In this document: one piece after another, positions 6,764-14,123 of the stretch | Numbering within the stretch: position 1 is the first letter of the stretch | Layout of the letters: each line of letters begins with the position of its first letter | Source: a virus | Length of the DNA stretch: 64,000 nucleotides | Reading direction: 5' to 3' (one strand) | IMG/VR virus record: IMGVR_UViG_3300047481_000568 | Span: 1-64,000 of that record | Made by a program: the position numbers and the translations under genes | Notes under the pieces: generated by a model | Databases searched by the model: none | The model's input: only the letters and a program-made list of their open reading frames with translations | Told to the model about the DNA's origin: nothing

Positions 6764-6792
6764 ACATTACAGGTCGGTGACCTCTTTTGCAA
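6764..6792 (-). promoter_or_regulatory. sigma-70-type promoter in the end of a zinc-ribbon gene
   Basis: TTGCAA (6792-6787), 17 bases, TAATGT (6769-6764), 28 bases before the ATG of 6445-6735. The -10 includes the stop codon of 6767-6937. The leader contains CCTATAGAAGGAGG. It is the third member of the TGTAATGTC promoter set. Confidence 0.65.
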
Positions 6793-6937
6793 CTTTCTTT
6801 TTAGAAGTTTCTACTAAAGGTTTCCAGTTGGATTGATGGCTACTGTTACCGCATCTATGCATTGGTGGTTCGGACAGTTTTACAAATACGGTCAAAACCT
6901 CGTCACAGTCGGGGCAGTTGTAGTTAATTGTCGGCAT
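6767..6937 (-). CDS. small zinc-ribbon protein, 56 aa
   Basis: Found by translating the gap: MPTINYNCPDCDEVLTVFVK begins with an FmdB-like zinc ribbon (C8, C11, then C29 after HR) and ends with a basic tail SKKKVAKEVTDL. CAGGAGTGAA precedes the ATG at 937 bases past 6000. The third cysteine is followed by NSS rather than a fourth cysteine, so the metal site may be incomplete or use His27 or His34. Role unknown. Confidence 0.6.
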   Translation of the reverse strand: MPTINYNCPDCDEVLTVFVKLSEPPMHRCGNSSHQSNWKPLVETSKKKVAKEVTDL

Positions 6938-6949
6938 TTCACTCCTGAG

Positions 6950-7501
6950 TTATTTGCAGGATGTCGCCCATGCGTACCAGCCACATCCATGTTTATCTTG
7001 TCCATACTTCCACACTTCTAGGGCAGAAAGCAAGTTTAAATATGGGTCATATAAATCGCGTATGTTATTTACCGCGTTTTGGCTCTGTAGGTAACCTTTG
7101 GGGTAATATGTCGTGGACTTGACCCAAAAGGCATTTAATTGGGTTAGACCCAATGAGCCTTTGATGCCATCTACCGTGTTTGGGTCATCACTGTTTAGGG
7201 CTTTAGGCAAACACCTACTTTCTCGGAACATAATCATGTCCAAAGTCGGTAGTTCTTTGACTGCCCAACCAGCATCTACGGCTGTTTCCCACCACTGTGG
7301 GCATTTAGCGTCTGGAGGTATTACTAACCTTTTTTTAGCGGGGACTATTGCCAGTGAAGCCATTGGTGGCTCAACCATTACATAACTTTTTGTTTCGGGT
7401 GCTTTCTGTGTACTAATTTCTTTTGGGGTCGTTATGCCTATGACAATCGCTGTAAGCAAATTTGAAAGAGCCATAAAGACTACGAAAGGAACTTTGAACA
7501 T
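6950..7501 (-). CDS. putative membrane-anchored lytic transglycosylase, 183 aa
   Basis: Residues 5-24 form a hydrophobic signal or anchor; after a linker, residues 68-180 resemble the SLT (Slt35/resuscitation-like) fold, with the catalytic glutamate E94 in MFRESRCLP and the GSLGLTQLN signature at 115-123. Such enzymes cleave the glycan strands of peptidoglycan outside the membrane. It is far from the lysis cassette and lies between regulatory genes, directly downstream of a terminator, so it might act at a different stage (for example wall remodelling or exclusion) rather than final lysis. Cys97, Cys67, Cys176 and Cys182 could form disulfides outside the cell. Confidence 0.72.
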   Translation of the reverse strand: MFKVPFVVFMALSNLLTAIVIGITTPKEISTQKAPETKSYVMVEPPMASLAIVPAKKRLVIPPDAKCPQWWETAVDAGWAVKELPTLDMIMFRESRCLPKALNSDDPNTVDGIKGSLGLTQLNAFWVKSTTYYPKGYLQSQNAVNNIRDLYDPYLNLLSALEVWKYGQDKHGCGWYAWATSCK

Positions 7502-7524
7502 TCATCATCCTTTGGTCGGTTAAT

Positions 7525-7553
7525 AAAAAAGACCCTACAAATTACATAGGGTC
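7525..7553 (-). terminator. intrinsic terminator
   Basis: A 7-bp stem GACCCTA/TAGGGTC (7531-7537 with 7547-7553), loop of nine bases, followed on the minus strand by six T residues (A-run 7525-7530). It ends the unit whose last gene is the second WhiB-like gene 7575-8000. Confidence 0.85.
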
Positions 7554-7574
7554 GTGCCTGCTAAAGGCTTACTA

Positions 7575-8000
7575 CTAGTTTACCCCATCAAGGTGGTTAA
7601 ACAACCTGCTATGAACATTTTCAATGTCCGTCAAACCCTTGCCCACTTTGGGATACAGAGATTTATCTAATTTTTTATTAAAAACTTTTTCATGATTTGA
7701 GACACAATCAACACAACGGCAACTTTGCCTAAATCGTGCAACAGTGCCATGACGGGCAAGATACTTGTCCGTTTTGTTTAAATAGGATGATCGCTCTTGT
7801 GGTGTTAAGCCACCCCACATTCCGTAAGTTTCTTTTGCGCCTGCTTTTAAGCACTCTTTCCATACCGGACATGATGCACAAACCGTTACGGCAACGTCGT
7901 AATAAACCTGATGATTCTCATGCTCAACTGGTGGGAACCACAAGTCCCCGTGTAAGCCTCTGCATTGCGCTTTAGATATCCAATTAGGAGTTTCCATCAA
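7575..8000 (-). CDS. WhiB-like regulator with C-terminal extension, 141 aa
   Basis: Cluster ligands C13, C41, C44 and C50 (CASCPVWKEC) and the turn GMWGGLTPQER at 60-70 define a WhiB family member. Unlike the other copy it has about 60 extra residues containing CRCVDC (94-99), which could bind a second metal or DNA. WhiB proteins are cytoplasmic sigma-factor partners. It is the last gene before the terminator at 7525-7553 and overlaps 7984-8310. The start may be the first or second Met. Confidence 0.87.
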   Translation of the reverse strand: MMETPNWISKAQCRGLHGDLWFPPVEHENHQVYYDVAVTVCASCPVWKECLKAGAKETYGMWGGLTPQERSSYLNKTDKYLARHGTVARFRQSCRCVDCVSNHEKVFNKKLDKSLYPKVGKGLTDIENVHSRLFNHLDGVN

Positions 8001-8310
8001 CCAAAGACTCTCTGTAGAGGACTAAAGCAATAATTGCATAACAAGCTAAGTCCATTAAAGAATCTTCAATGCCTTCATTGACTAACGCACTGCCCTTTGC
8101 AGCGTTCTGTAATCTGACAACTTTGTCATTGGCTCTAATGAGAGTGCCAATCCATGCTGGAACACCCCATTGTTCTGATGACCGTACATTGCCAAGAGTA
8201 TCTATACCAATTCCGTAATCTCTTCCTTTCTTGTCATGCAATAGTGCCATTTCTTCAAGAACTTGAAAAAACATCGGATGTCCATGTAGGTTTTCAAATC
8301 GTTTGCTCAT
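7984..8310 (-). CDS. Nmad1/DUF1599-like nucleotide-modification-associated protein, 108 aa
   Basis: The segment KKGRDYGIGIDTLGNVR followed by WGVPAWIGTLIRANDKVVRL matches my memory of the DUF1599/Nmad1 domain, an all-helical relative of MazG-type nucleotide pyrophosphohydrolases common in actinophages. It probably acts on the nucleotide pool in the cytoplasm. It is coupled to the DUF4406-like gene 8307-8753, which supports a nucleotide-metabolism role. Confidence 0.7.
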   Translation of the reverse strand: MSKRFENLHGHPMFFQVLEEMALLHDKKGRDYGIGIDTLGNVRSSEQWGVPAWIGTLIRANDKVVRLQNAAKGSALVNEGIEDSLMDLACYAIIALVLYRESLVDGNS

Positions 8311-8753
8311 ACGTCAGGCTCCGATTCAAGCCAAGCCGATAAATCATCTAAATGATAAAAGATTGGGATACCTACCTTCTTAGCCTCAACAATCTCTCTA
8401 TCTGCACCTTGAGATAAACCGTCAATGCGTAAAAGGGCATCACAACGTCTCATCATCAACAAACAATATTCTGACCAAAATGCTGGTTCGTGAGGGATTA
8501 CTGTATTCCAAAGCAAAGTCAAATGGGGCAAAATGGGCATACACACACCTGAGGTGTATAAGTCATCTGCAATGCGTATTGCCCTGTTGGTGTTTTCTAT
8601 AGGGTCAGGAAAAGCATAAGGGGCAGAAATGTAGACATGGGGCAACAACAGGTGTGCCAGCATTCTTAGACCACTTCTCTCGTCTTCGCTTAGATTAGGG
8701 TCACTAATATCTTCAGAATAATTACGAATTGTGTAACCAGATTTTTCTATCAT
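8307..8753 (-). CDS. DUF4406/nucleoside 2-deoxyribosyltransferase-like protein, 148 aa
   Basis: The pattern VYISAPYAFPDPIENTNRA, then MPILPHLTLLW, then CDALLRIDG and GADREIVEAKKVGIP is that of the nucleoside 2-deoxyribosyltransferase-like superfamily (DUF4406 type): a Rossmann-like fold with a phosphate-binding N-terminal loop and an acidic C-terminal nucleophile region. The likely substrate is a nucleotide or deoxyribonucleotide. The start at 8753 overlaps no gene. Its end overlaps 7984-8310 as ATGA. Confidence 0.7.
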   Translation of the reverse strand: MIEKSGYTIRNYSEDISDPNLSEDERSGLRMLAHLLLPHVYISAPYAFPDPIENTNRAIRIADDLYTSGVCMPILPHLTLLWNTVIPHEPAFWSEYCLLMMRRCDALLRIDGLSQGADREIVEAKKVGIPIFYHLDDLSAWLESEPDV

Positions 8754-8775
8754 TGTGTCCTTGTTGTATTACAGG

Positions 8776-9027
8776 TTATTTAACGGCTTTGGTATTCCAG
8801 TCTGAGATTGCCCGAATTAAAGAAACCAAATGACCAGTGAGGTCTTCACCGTCTTCTAGTGCCTTACAGTACTTATTAGTTTGAGTGATGACAGGCTGTG
8901 CGTACGCTAGTTTCTGTAAAAGAACATCAACCAATTCTCGTAGTTCAGCTTTGTCTTCGTTTGCCCGTTCTAAGGAAGTTTGCAAATCTTGGATAACAGC
9001 ATATTCGTACATAGTGTCTATTGCCAT
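8776..9027 (-). CDS. coiled-coil hypothetical protein, 83 aa
   Basis: Not recognised. A Leu/Glu-rich helical protein (DLQTSLERANEDKAELRELV) with probable coiled coil between residues 13 and 45. AGCGAGGAAATC precedes the ATG. It is the first gene downstream of the promoter-like sequence at 9059-9088. Confidence 0.62.
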   Translation of the reverse strand: MAIDTMYEYAVIQDLQTSLERANEDKAELRELVDVLLQKLAYAQPVITQTNKYCKALEDGEDLTGHLVSLIRAISDWNTKAVK

Positions 9028-9058
9028 GATTTCCTCGCTTTCTATAGGGTACGTATCA

Positions 9059-9088
9059 AATGTACCTTATATTTACGGGGTTTGTCAA
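9059..9088 (-). promoter_or_regulatory. probable promoter
   Basis: Consensus -35 TTGACA (9088-9083), 18-base spacer, TACATT (9064-9059), 31 bases before the ATG of 8776-9027. The -35 overlaps the end of 9085-10521. The leader shares CCTATAGAA with the leader of the promoter at 6764-6792. The -10 is weak. Confidence 0.45.
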
Positions 9089-10521
9089 TTATCCTCGCTT
9101 AAGTCCAGTATTTCCGAATACATTGCATCACTTTGTTGGGCGTTAAAACCCCCACCTGTCAAGCGTTTCGTTGATTCACCAACGTTTGCACCGAACAATC
9201 TGCTCAATACCCCACTACTGCCTCTTGCCTCAACTTCCAACCTAACCATGTCTCTTGTGTCAGATATGTCTTTGAACTTCTCAACAAAAGAAAATAACCT
9301 ATCAATCTCGTCTGAAAGTGCTGGGTCAAGACCCTGACCTTCTAGTTCTTCAGCAAATCGGGCAAACAAAACACGGCTTACCTGCATCTCTAGCATTGCC
9401 CTCAAAGCAGACTGTAATTGGTCTTTTGTTTTGATCTCAATCGGCAACTTAAAACCACATTCCGCATTCTCACGAAACGCAGGACAACGTGACGACAAAT
9501 AGCAATTATTACACTGCCTTAAAAGGTTAGAATTATACCTAATTGTAGATACTGTTTCTATGCTAATTTCGCCATCTTCCCCTTGTTCTGCAAGGGTTTC
9601 GGCTAATGGACTTGCATATTGCTCTACGCCCATTATTGGTAAAATAACTTTTTCGTCTTCGTGCCGCTTTTCTACCCCCCTTATATCAATATTGTCACCC
9701 CCTCGTGCCACATTTTGCAAACTTTGATTTTTCGTGAAATTATTGATATAAGGGTCATTTTCAGATAGACCCAATTCTTGTTCGTCATCATCTTTTACAG
9801 GGTCATAGACCCCAAAAGTTTGACTTTCCCACGCCTTCCAAGACTTAATTGCAAGTCTCGCTACCTCATTATTATCGTCTTGAACAATGGCATCCATGTC
9901 AATACCCAACCGCATGATGTCGGCACGATGTTTTTTGCGGGAAGACTCTTTCTGTTGGGCTGGATACCTGCGTAACCCATGCCCATCCCATACTTGGGTT
10001 TCTCCATACCTAACAGCACTAGTCCAAGAACCCACTACAGCCGAATCCCAAGCAAGGGTTTCCAAAATGTCGGGTTTTGAAGAAACTGCTATCAATTTTG
10101 CATCCCATCTTGTCATGGCGTTTCTAATCTTGGATATGGTTTTTCCGTTTACGGCTTTATCACTGATCGCTGCTTTTCCGTATTTTTGACATAACCATGA
10201 CAGGCGTTCCATGTCTTCAGGGTCGTTCCACAGTGGGATGTAGCGTTCACCCATCCAAGAACCGTCGTAGTCGGGGCGACCAATTACATGGGTCAAAGTT
10301 TCGTAATGCTCCCTAACAAAGGCGTCGTATCGGTTAACATCTTCGTCATTTTCAGATGTATACAAAATTAACTCCCCGCCGTTAAACATGGTGGGCAGGT
10401 CTAGTTGTTTCTTTTTTGGTATGGCAAGGTGGGTTAAATTGACAGCAAACCTTGTTACCCCCGAAGCGATGAGCAACGACCTAAAAGATGATTTTTCTGA
10501 GTTTGCAAAGTAAATCTTCAT
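9085..10521 (-). CDS. hypothetical protein with C-terminal Cys4 motif, 478 aa
   Basis: Not confidently recognised. Residues 1-170 look alpha/beta (MKIYFANSEKSSFRSLLIAS then repeated strand-helix units and DAKLIAVSSKPD), compatible with a TIM-barrel-like fold. A low-complexity acidic linker follows (about 240-300), then C337, C340, C346 and C355 (CNNCYLSSRCPAF) forming a probable zinc or Fe-S site, and a helical end. The next two genes in transcription (none) and the two upstream genes, 10518-11003 and 11003-11524, are coupled to it, so the three likely work together. The N-terminus resembles phage proteins of the tRNA-guanine-transglycosylase-like group only loosely; I would not name it so. 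Confidence 0.7.
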   Translation of the reverse strand: MKIYFANSEKSSFRSLLIASGVTRFAVNLTHLAIPKKKQLDLPTMFNGGELILYTSENDEDVNRYDAFVREHYETLTHVIGRPDYDGSWMGERYIPLWNDPEDMERLSWLCQKYGKAAISDKAVNGKTISKIRNAMTRWDAKLIAVSSKPDILETLAWDSAVVGSWTSAVRYGETQVWDGHGLRRYPAQQKESSRKKHRADIMRLGIDMDAIVQDDNNEVARLAIKSWKAWESQTFGVYDPVKDDDEQELGLSENDPYINNFTKNQSLQNVARGGDNIDIRGVEKRHEDEKVILPIMGVEQYASPLAETLAEQGEDGEISIETVSTIRYNSNLLRQCNNCYLSSRCPAFRENAECGFKLPIEIKTKDQLQSALRAMLEMQVSRVLFARFAEELEGQGLDPALSDEIDRLFSFVEKFKDISDTRDMVRLEVEARGSSGVLSRLFGANVGESTKRLTGGGFNAQQSDAMYSEILDLSEDN

Positions 10522-11003
10522 CTTTGTTCTTTTTCTGCTCGGTATATGGTTTGTACTTCTATTTCTTTAACTAAATCATCCCACAGTTGGTGTTCTCTTT
10601 GCTTGTTTTCTCGCCATTCCGGGCGAACAAATGCTGGTAGACCAACAAGTAATGATGGGATTGCATCTTCCATTACAAGCTTTACAGTGCGTGGGTTGGA
10701 ATCCACAAACCAATGAATCTTTCCATAGATTGCATTGAAATCTCGCACACGATCACGGATGTCTTCGGGTTTAATGGATTCAATAACGTCAATATGGGCA
10801 TATTTATACCCCTCTAGTTTTGCCCAACCCTCAATCAAATCTGCTCTGGTTGTACCTGTAGCCATAATAATCAAGTTGCCGTGATATTGGTTGTACAGGG
10901 CGTGCCAAAGTTTTCTAGATTCAAGAGCTGGTTGTCGTGCGCCAATAGACATTGATTTGTCCGTTGTTGGGTATGCCAACACGTCAAAAGTAACAATGAG
11001 CAT
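10518..11003 (-). CDS. putative HAD-like hydrolase, 161 aa
   Basis: The start MLIVTFDVLAYP, a central IIMATGTTRADL and a later IHWFVDSNPRTV are placed like HAD motifs I (Asp in FDV), II (Thr in ATG) and IV (Asp in FVDS), so a degenerate HAD-type phosphatase fold is plausible. The usual DxD in motif I is absent (DVL), so activity is uncertain. The start at 11003 is preferred because it overlaps the upstream TAA (TAATG); 29 upstream in-frame codons are shared with the end of 11003-11524 in another frame. Confidence 0.6.
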   Translation of the reverse strand: MLIVTFDVLAYPTTDKSMSIGARQPALESRKLWHALYNQYHGNLIIMATGTTRADLIEGWAKLEGYKYAHIDVIESIKPEDIRDRVRDFNAIYGKIHWFVDSNPRTVKLVMEDAIPSLLVGLPAFVRPEWRENKQREHQLWDDLVKEIEVQTIYRAEKEQR

Positions 11004-11524
11004 TAGTTTTTGCCGACGTCTATGTCGTATATTCCAAGTTGTTTGCGTTCCTTGTGGGCGACATATGACGCACAAGGGCAATACATGCACAAGTATTGAC
11101 GTTTGTTTAAAGGCACGCCAGTTTTGCGACCAATGGTTTTGGATTCGTCACACCAGTCAATGCAAGAATCTTTTGGTCGGTCATGTTTGTTAAAACAACG
11201 CATAGCATCCACTTTAAGTTCATCACGAAAATCGCTGATGTATAAATCATGTGATTTCAATTCGTTTTTGATGGCTGTTTCAGCATCAAGTTTGCTTGCA
11301 GTTTCTTTATCGGTTCGGAAGATCATTCCACGCCAATTTTCGTGGTCGGGATTCCTTGCTTTGTGTCTTTCAAGAATGTCAATTAATTCCATGTCGTATT
11401 CTGGTACGCCCTCGTATGGGCGCATTTTGTACATCACTGCCCCACTCTTTTTACCCGATGGCTCTTCTCGCCAGCATACAAGTAGGCGATGTTCTTGCTC
11501 ATTAGTAAACTCTTTGGGTTCCAT
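11003..11524 (-). CDS. Cys-rich hypothetical protein, 173 aa
   Basis: Not recognised. The C-terminal third holds a dense set of cysteines: C110, then SCIDWC, then LCMYCPCASY, which could hold a zinc or Fe-S cluster. The N-terminal two thirds are charged and helical. It is the first of three coupled genes (with 10518-11003 and 9085-10521); both it and the 478-aa protein carry cluster-like cysteines. Confidence 0.65.
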   Translation of the reverse strand: MEPKEFTNEQEHRLLVCWREEPSGKKSGAVMYKMRPYEGVPEYDMELIDILERHKARNPDHENWRGMIFRTDKETASKLDAETAIKNELKSHDLYISDFRDELKVDAMRCFNKHDRPKDSCIDWCDESKTIGRKTGVPLNKRQYLCMYCPCASYVAHKERKQLGIYDIDVGKN

Positions 11525-11547
11525 TTAATGCTACTTTCTTAGATTAT

Positions 11548-11892
11548 TTACAGATGTGGTCTTGTGTCCTCAGGGTCAATCGTACCACTTTGGTGTAGTT
11601 CCTCTTGCACATTTGGGTGTAAAACTAGCAGTTTTCTAAGGGTGTTGGCGTCATTTGATGACAGTTTACTAGGATCAACTGATTCATGTAATAGTCCTAA
11701 AGACTGAGAATAATGCCCTATTGTGGCGTCGCTAAGGGACGTAAGATGTTCAAATGCTTCGGTTGTTTTTGGGTGTATTTTCTGTGTTTTAGCGGGGTGC
11801 ATTGCTACAGATAGTTGTTGAGACAGGTGTGAACTTAAATCATTATTTATTTTGTTCTGTTTGTAGTCGTTTAAATTAACGATTTTGCCCAT
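11548..11892 (-). CDS. hypothetical protein, 114 aa
   Basis: Not recognised. MGKIVNLNDYKQNKINN resembles the N-terminal 'IVNLNDY' tag seen in several small phage proteins; the rest is helical and His/Ser-rich. It lies at the border between the disordered-protein block and the Cys-rich gene trio. Confidence 0.6.
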   Translation of the reverse strand: MGKIVNLNDYKQNKINNDLSSHLSQQLSVAMHPAKTQKIHPKTTEAFEHLTSLSDATIGHYSQSLGLLHESVDPSKLSSNDANTLRKLLVLHPNVQEELHQSGTIDPEDTRPHL

Positions 11893-11898
11893 AGCGGA

Positions 11899-12168
11899 TT
11901 ACCAACCGTCGGTGTTTTTGTCAAACTTTCTTGGGGCTTCCACGCCGTCATTGTCTTTTGCCACTTGCTCTGATTCGTAAGCATCGTTGTCCATCATGTC
12001 TTGGGCTACAGACTCAATCAAACCGTAATTCATGTGGTCATCCAAAGGTGTGTCGTAGGATGGAATGCGCCCACTGCCCTCTAACTTTTGGCGAGCTTTC
12101 TCTAAATACATAGAGTTAAAATCAACTTTGCGATTTGTGTTATGTCGCTCGTCTTTACCTTTAGCCAC
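11899..12168 (-). CDS. hypothetical protein, 89 aa, paralogous N-terminus
   Basis: Not recognised. If read from GTG at 12168 it begins (M)AKGKDERHNTNRKVDF, almost the same as the start of the adjacent gene 12161-12349 (MAKGKDERHNKNRQ). That shared start argues for the GTG, although the GAGG ribosome binding site is about 12 bases away and ATG codons at 12192 or 12201 are alternatives. The rest is polar and acidic, probably disordered. Confidence 0.5.
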   Translation of the reverse strand: MAKGKDERHNTNRKVDFNSMYLEKARQKLEGSGRIPSYDTPLDDHMNYGLIESVAQDMMDNDAYESEQVAKDNDGVEAPRKFDKNTDGW

Positions 12169-12349
12169 TATATGACCAAGCCTCATTGCCATCTTCGTCA
12201 ATTACTTTTTTGTATACCGTTTTATCATATTCTTGTTCTGAATCAAACCGATTGGGTTTGCCATACAGAAAGTCATTAACGTCTGAAAACGTTACTGGTT
12301 TAAGAGGTTGTCGGTTTTTATTATGTCGTTCGTCTTTGCCTTTAGCCAT
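12161..12349 (-). CDS. hypothetical protein, 62 aa, paralogous N-terminus
   Basis: Not recognised. The start MAKGKDERHNKNRQ at 12349 is set by AGGAGACCCCA upstream. The N-terminal decapeptide is repeated in the next gene, 11899-12168; the remainder (NDFLYGKPNRFDSEQEYDKT) is polar. The frame is open far upstream, but that part overlaps 12342-12689 and lacks a ribosome binding site. Confidence 0.6.
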   Translation of the reverse strand: MAKGKDERHNKNRQPLKPVTFSDVNDFLYGKPNRFDSEQEYDKTVYKKVIDEDGNEAWSYSG

Positions 12350-12689
12350 TGGGGTCTCCTTGCTCGTAATCCATGTCCGTCGGTGATTCATATTGAGTAT
12401 CGTACGCATAATCTGCCGCATCATTATCGTCTGCAGAAAACGTAGTTTGAGAGTTTGTGTGGTGACCCTCAACCAAATCGTAGCCATGTCGGTCTGCCTC
12501 AGCACGCCGAAATTCCAAATTGTTTGCTCCTAAAGCATACATGGTTGCAGCAATAGGTTTTCCTGTTGAGCGACTCCGCCAATGAAACGGGATCATGTTT
12601 AACCCCTGAGATACACCCTGTGAATCAATATGGGTGACTTTTCCGTCTGCGCCAATATCAATAAGGTCAGGTCTGTCTTCGTTAGCCAT
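12342..12689 (-). CDS. hypothetical protein, 115 aa
   Basis: Not recognised. The N-terminal part (DIGADGKVTHIDSQG, IPFHWRSRSTGKPIAATMY) could form a small beta domain; the C-terminus is acidic and Tyr/Asp-rich. It starts the group of polar proteins running to 17.4 kb in reverse order. Confidence 0.62.
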   Translation of the reverse strand: MANEDRPDLIDIGADGKVTHIDSQGVSQGLNMIPFHWRSRSTGKPIAATMYALGANNLEFRRAEADRHGYDLVEGHHTNSQTTFSADDNDAADYAYDTQYESPTDMDYEQGDPNG

Positions 12690-12716
12690 ACCTACATTGT
12701 ACCAAGGATTTCTTGG

Positions 12717-13040
12717 TTAGCTCCACTTCTTTATTTCGCCGTATTGAACCATCTGCTCATTTAACATATTGGCGTGGGCTAAAGCCTCGTGATGGCGTTC
12801 GTAAGGTTGAGTCACATTGGCAGGTATCTCAGTTTTGTCTCTTTTGCCCAAAGTAGTTCTGCGATGTATGCGATATTCGCCGTTGGTTTCGGGCACAACA
12901 AAGAAATGACCACCTGGAACGCCTTTGGCGTGATGCATGACTGTCTTTGGGTCAGGCGTAGTGTCCACGTATTCTTTTACGCGGAATTTGTTACGCGATT
13001 TAGCCCAATTAGGACGACGATCTTTATCTGAGTAAGCCAT
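12717..13040 (-). CDS. hypothetical protein, 107 aa
   Basis: Not recognised. Basic N-terminus (DKDRRPNWAKSRNKFRVKEY) and a compact segment PGGHFFVVPETNGEYRIHRR suggestive of a beta-hairpin, then a helix. It could be a small nucleic-acid-binding protein, judged only by charge. Confidence 0.62.
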   Translation of the reverse strand: MAYSDKDRRPNWAKSRNKFRVKEYVDTTPDPKTVMHHAKGVPGGHFFVVPETNGEYRIHRRTTLGKRDKTEIPANVTQPYERHHEALAHANMLNEQMVQYGEIKKWS

Positions 13041-13045
13041 AGGGC

Positions 13046-13246
13046 TTACGATCTTAGATTTGGATCGTTTTCAGCCAGTGGTGATCGTGGGACAAAATTG
13101 TATTGCTCGTTAAGCACCATTGTTAGTTTGGTGGGGCAGTGCATGTCAAGCTCACCACCACGATTTGGGGTTGTGTTTTTAAAAGTGCCGTCAGTAGCAC
13201 CAAGCCGAAGATCGGCATTTTGAGAACGAGATGTGTTTACAGCCAT
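13046..13246 (-). CDS. hypothetical protein, 66 aa
   Basis: Not recognised. Polar, basic protein (MAVNTSRSQNADLRLGATDG) with one cysteine in DMHCPTKLTM. Separated by five bases from the next gene. It belongs to the block of probably virion-linked or DNA-linked polar proteins. Confidence 0.6.
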   Translation of the reverse strand: MAVNTSRSQNADLRLGATDGTFKNTTPNRGGELDMHCPTKLTMVLNEQYNFVPRSPLAENDPNLRS

Positions 13247-13269
13247 AATATTAGTTTACCACTTTCTTT

Positions 13270-14106
13270 TTAAGCTCTAAAGTCACTTGCACCTGGACCG
13301 TTGATTATTGTGTTTGATCCAGTATTTTCTACTTTTATAGAAGGTTGAGGGCGAGAAGAGGTAGGAGCTGCAGGAGCTGCTGGTGTTCGTTTTGTAGTAG
13401 GTTTAGGTTTAGCGTTTTTGCGTCCAGTAATGCCTTCTTTTGCAATACGTTCTTTTTGTTCTGAAGTTCCACTTTTTTGAATATCAGACCTAAGTGCCCT
13501 TCTTGCTTTTGCCGTTTCTCTATCTCGTTCTCTTTGTTGTGGAGTTTTTACACGTGTTGGTTTATTTGGTGCTGTTGCTGGTTCTGGGGTACTACCAGTA
13601 GCGGTAGCGGTGTTACGGTCTCCAATTAATTGGGCACCTTCACCAACTGCAGAAAATACGTTAGCACCTTCGGCTATATCTTTAATATCGCCAGTATTGG
13701 TAAAACTCCTGTCTTCTAAATAACCAGAATTTTGGTTGTTTATGATGGTCATTTTGCCTGCAAGTTTTTCATAAGCGTCCATGTCATATTCTCTGCCATC
13801 TGCGTCGTATACAGCCCCTGGTTTTCCTGACTCTCTTTGACTTCTTTGACTTCTTCCTCCTCCCCTCCTCTCCAATGGGTCACCCCACATAAGATTTTGT
13901 TGATTAAGTGGAGAAAAATATGATGCACCTAAATCAGCCGCTTGTGCTTGTTTTCCTGGAATTCCAAAATCTTTTCCACCAGCACCACTACTGCCTACGC
14001 TGCCCAGTGGTTTTCCTGGGTTTCCCATATCCATATCTCTTGGGTTGCGACCCGTGGCGTTGTACAAAGGTGCGACGGGATTGTTGCCAAACTTGTCAGA
14101 AGCCAT
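13270..14106 (-). CDS. disordered protein with shared NNQNSGY module, 278 aa
   Basis: The whole protein is low-complexity: Gly/Pro/Ser-rich at the N-terminus, Lys/Arg/Ala/Pro-rich at the C-terminus (about 180-260). Residues 121-166 form a distinct conserved module (INNQNSGY ... ANVFSAVGEGAQLIGDRNT) that recurs in 14438-15754. The basic tail suggests nucleic acid binding, and the module may mediate assembly or self-association. No enzymatic motif is visible. It could be a virion component or a condensate-forming protein; both are inference. Confidence 0.65.
   Translation of the reverse strand: MASDKFGNNPVAPLYNATGRNPRDMDMGNPGKPLGSVGSSGAGGKDFGIPGKQAQAADLGASYFSPLNQQNLMWGDPLERRGGGRSQRSQRESGKPGAVYDADGREYDMDAYEKLAGKMTIINNQNSGYLEDRSFTNTGDIKDIAEGANVFSAVGEGAQLIGDRNTATATGSTPEPATAPNKPTRVKTPQQRERDRETAKARRALRSDIQKSGTSEQKERIAKEGITGRKNAKPKPTTKRTPAAPAAPTSSRPQPSIKVENTGSNTIINGPGASDFRA
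13609..13746 (-). repeat. first copy of the NNQNSGY/GANVFSAVGEGAQLIGDRNT coding module
   Basis: This stretch encodes residues 121-166 of the 278-aa protein. About 17 consecutive residues from GANVFSAVG to IGDRNT are identical to those encoded at 14612-14743, while the flanking sequence is unrelated low-complexity coding DNA. Confidence 0.8.
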
Positions 14107-14123
14107 GGCTACAGTTTACTCTA

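Noticed and set aside
11103-11528. Long plus-strand open frame of 141 codons
   Set aside because: It lies wholly opposite 11003-11524, is Ser/Leu/Cys-biased as expected for antisense of a charged gene, and has no promoter or ribosome binding site.
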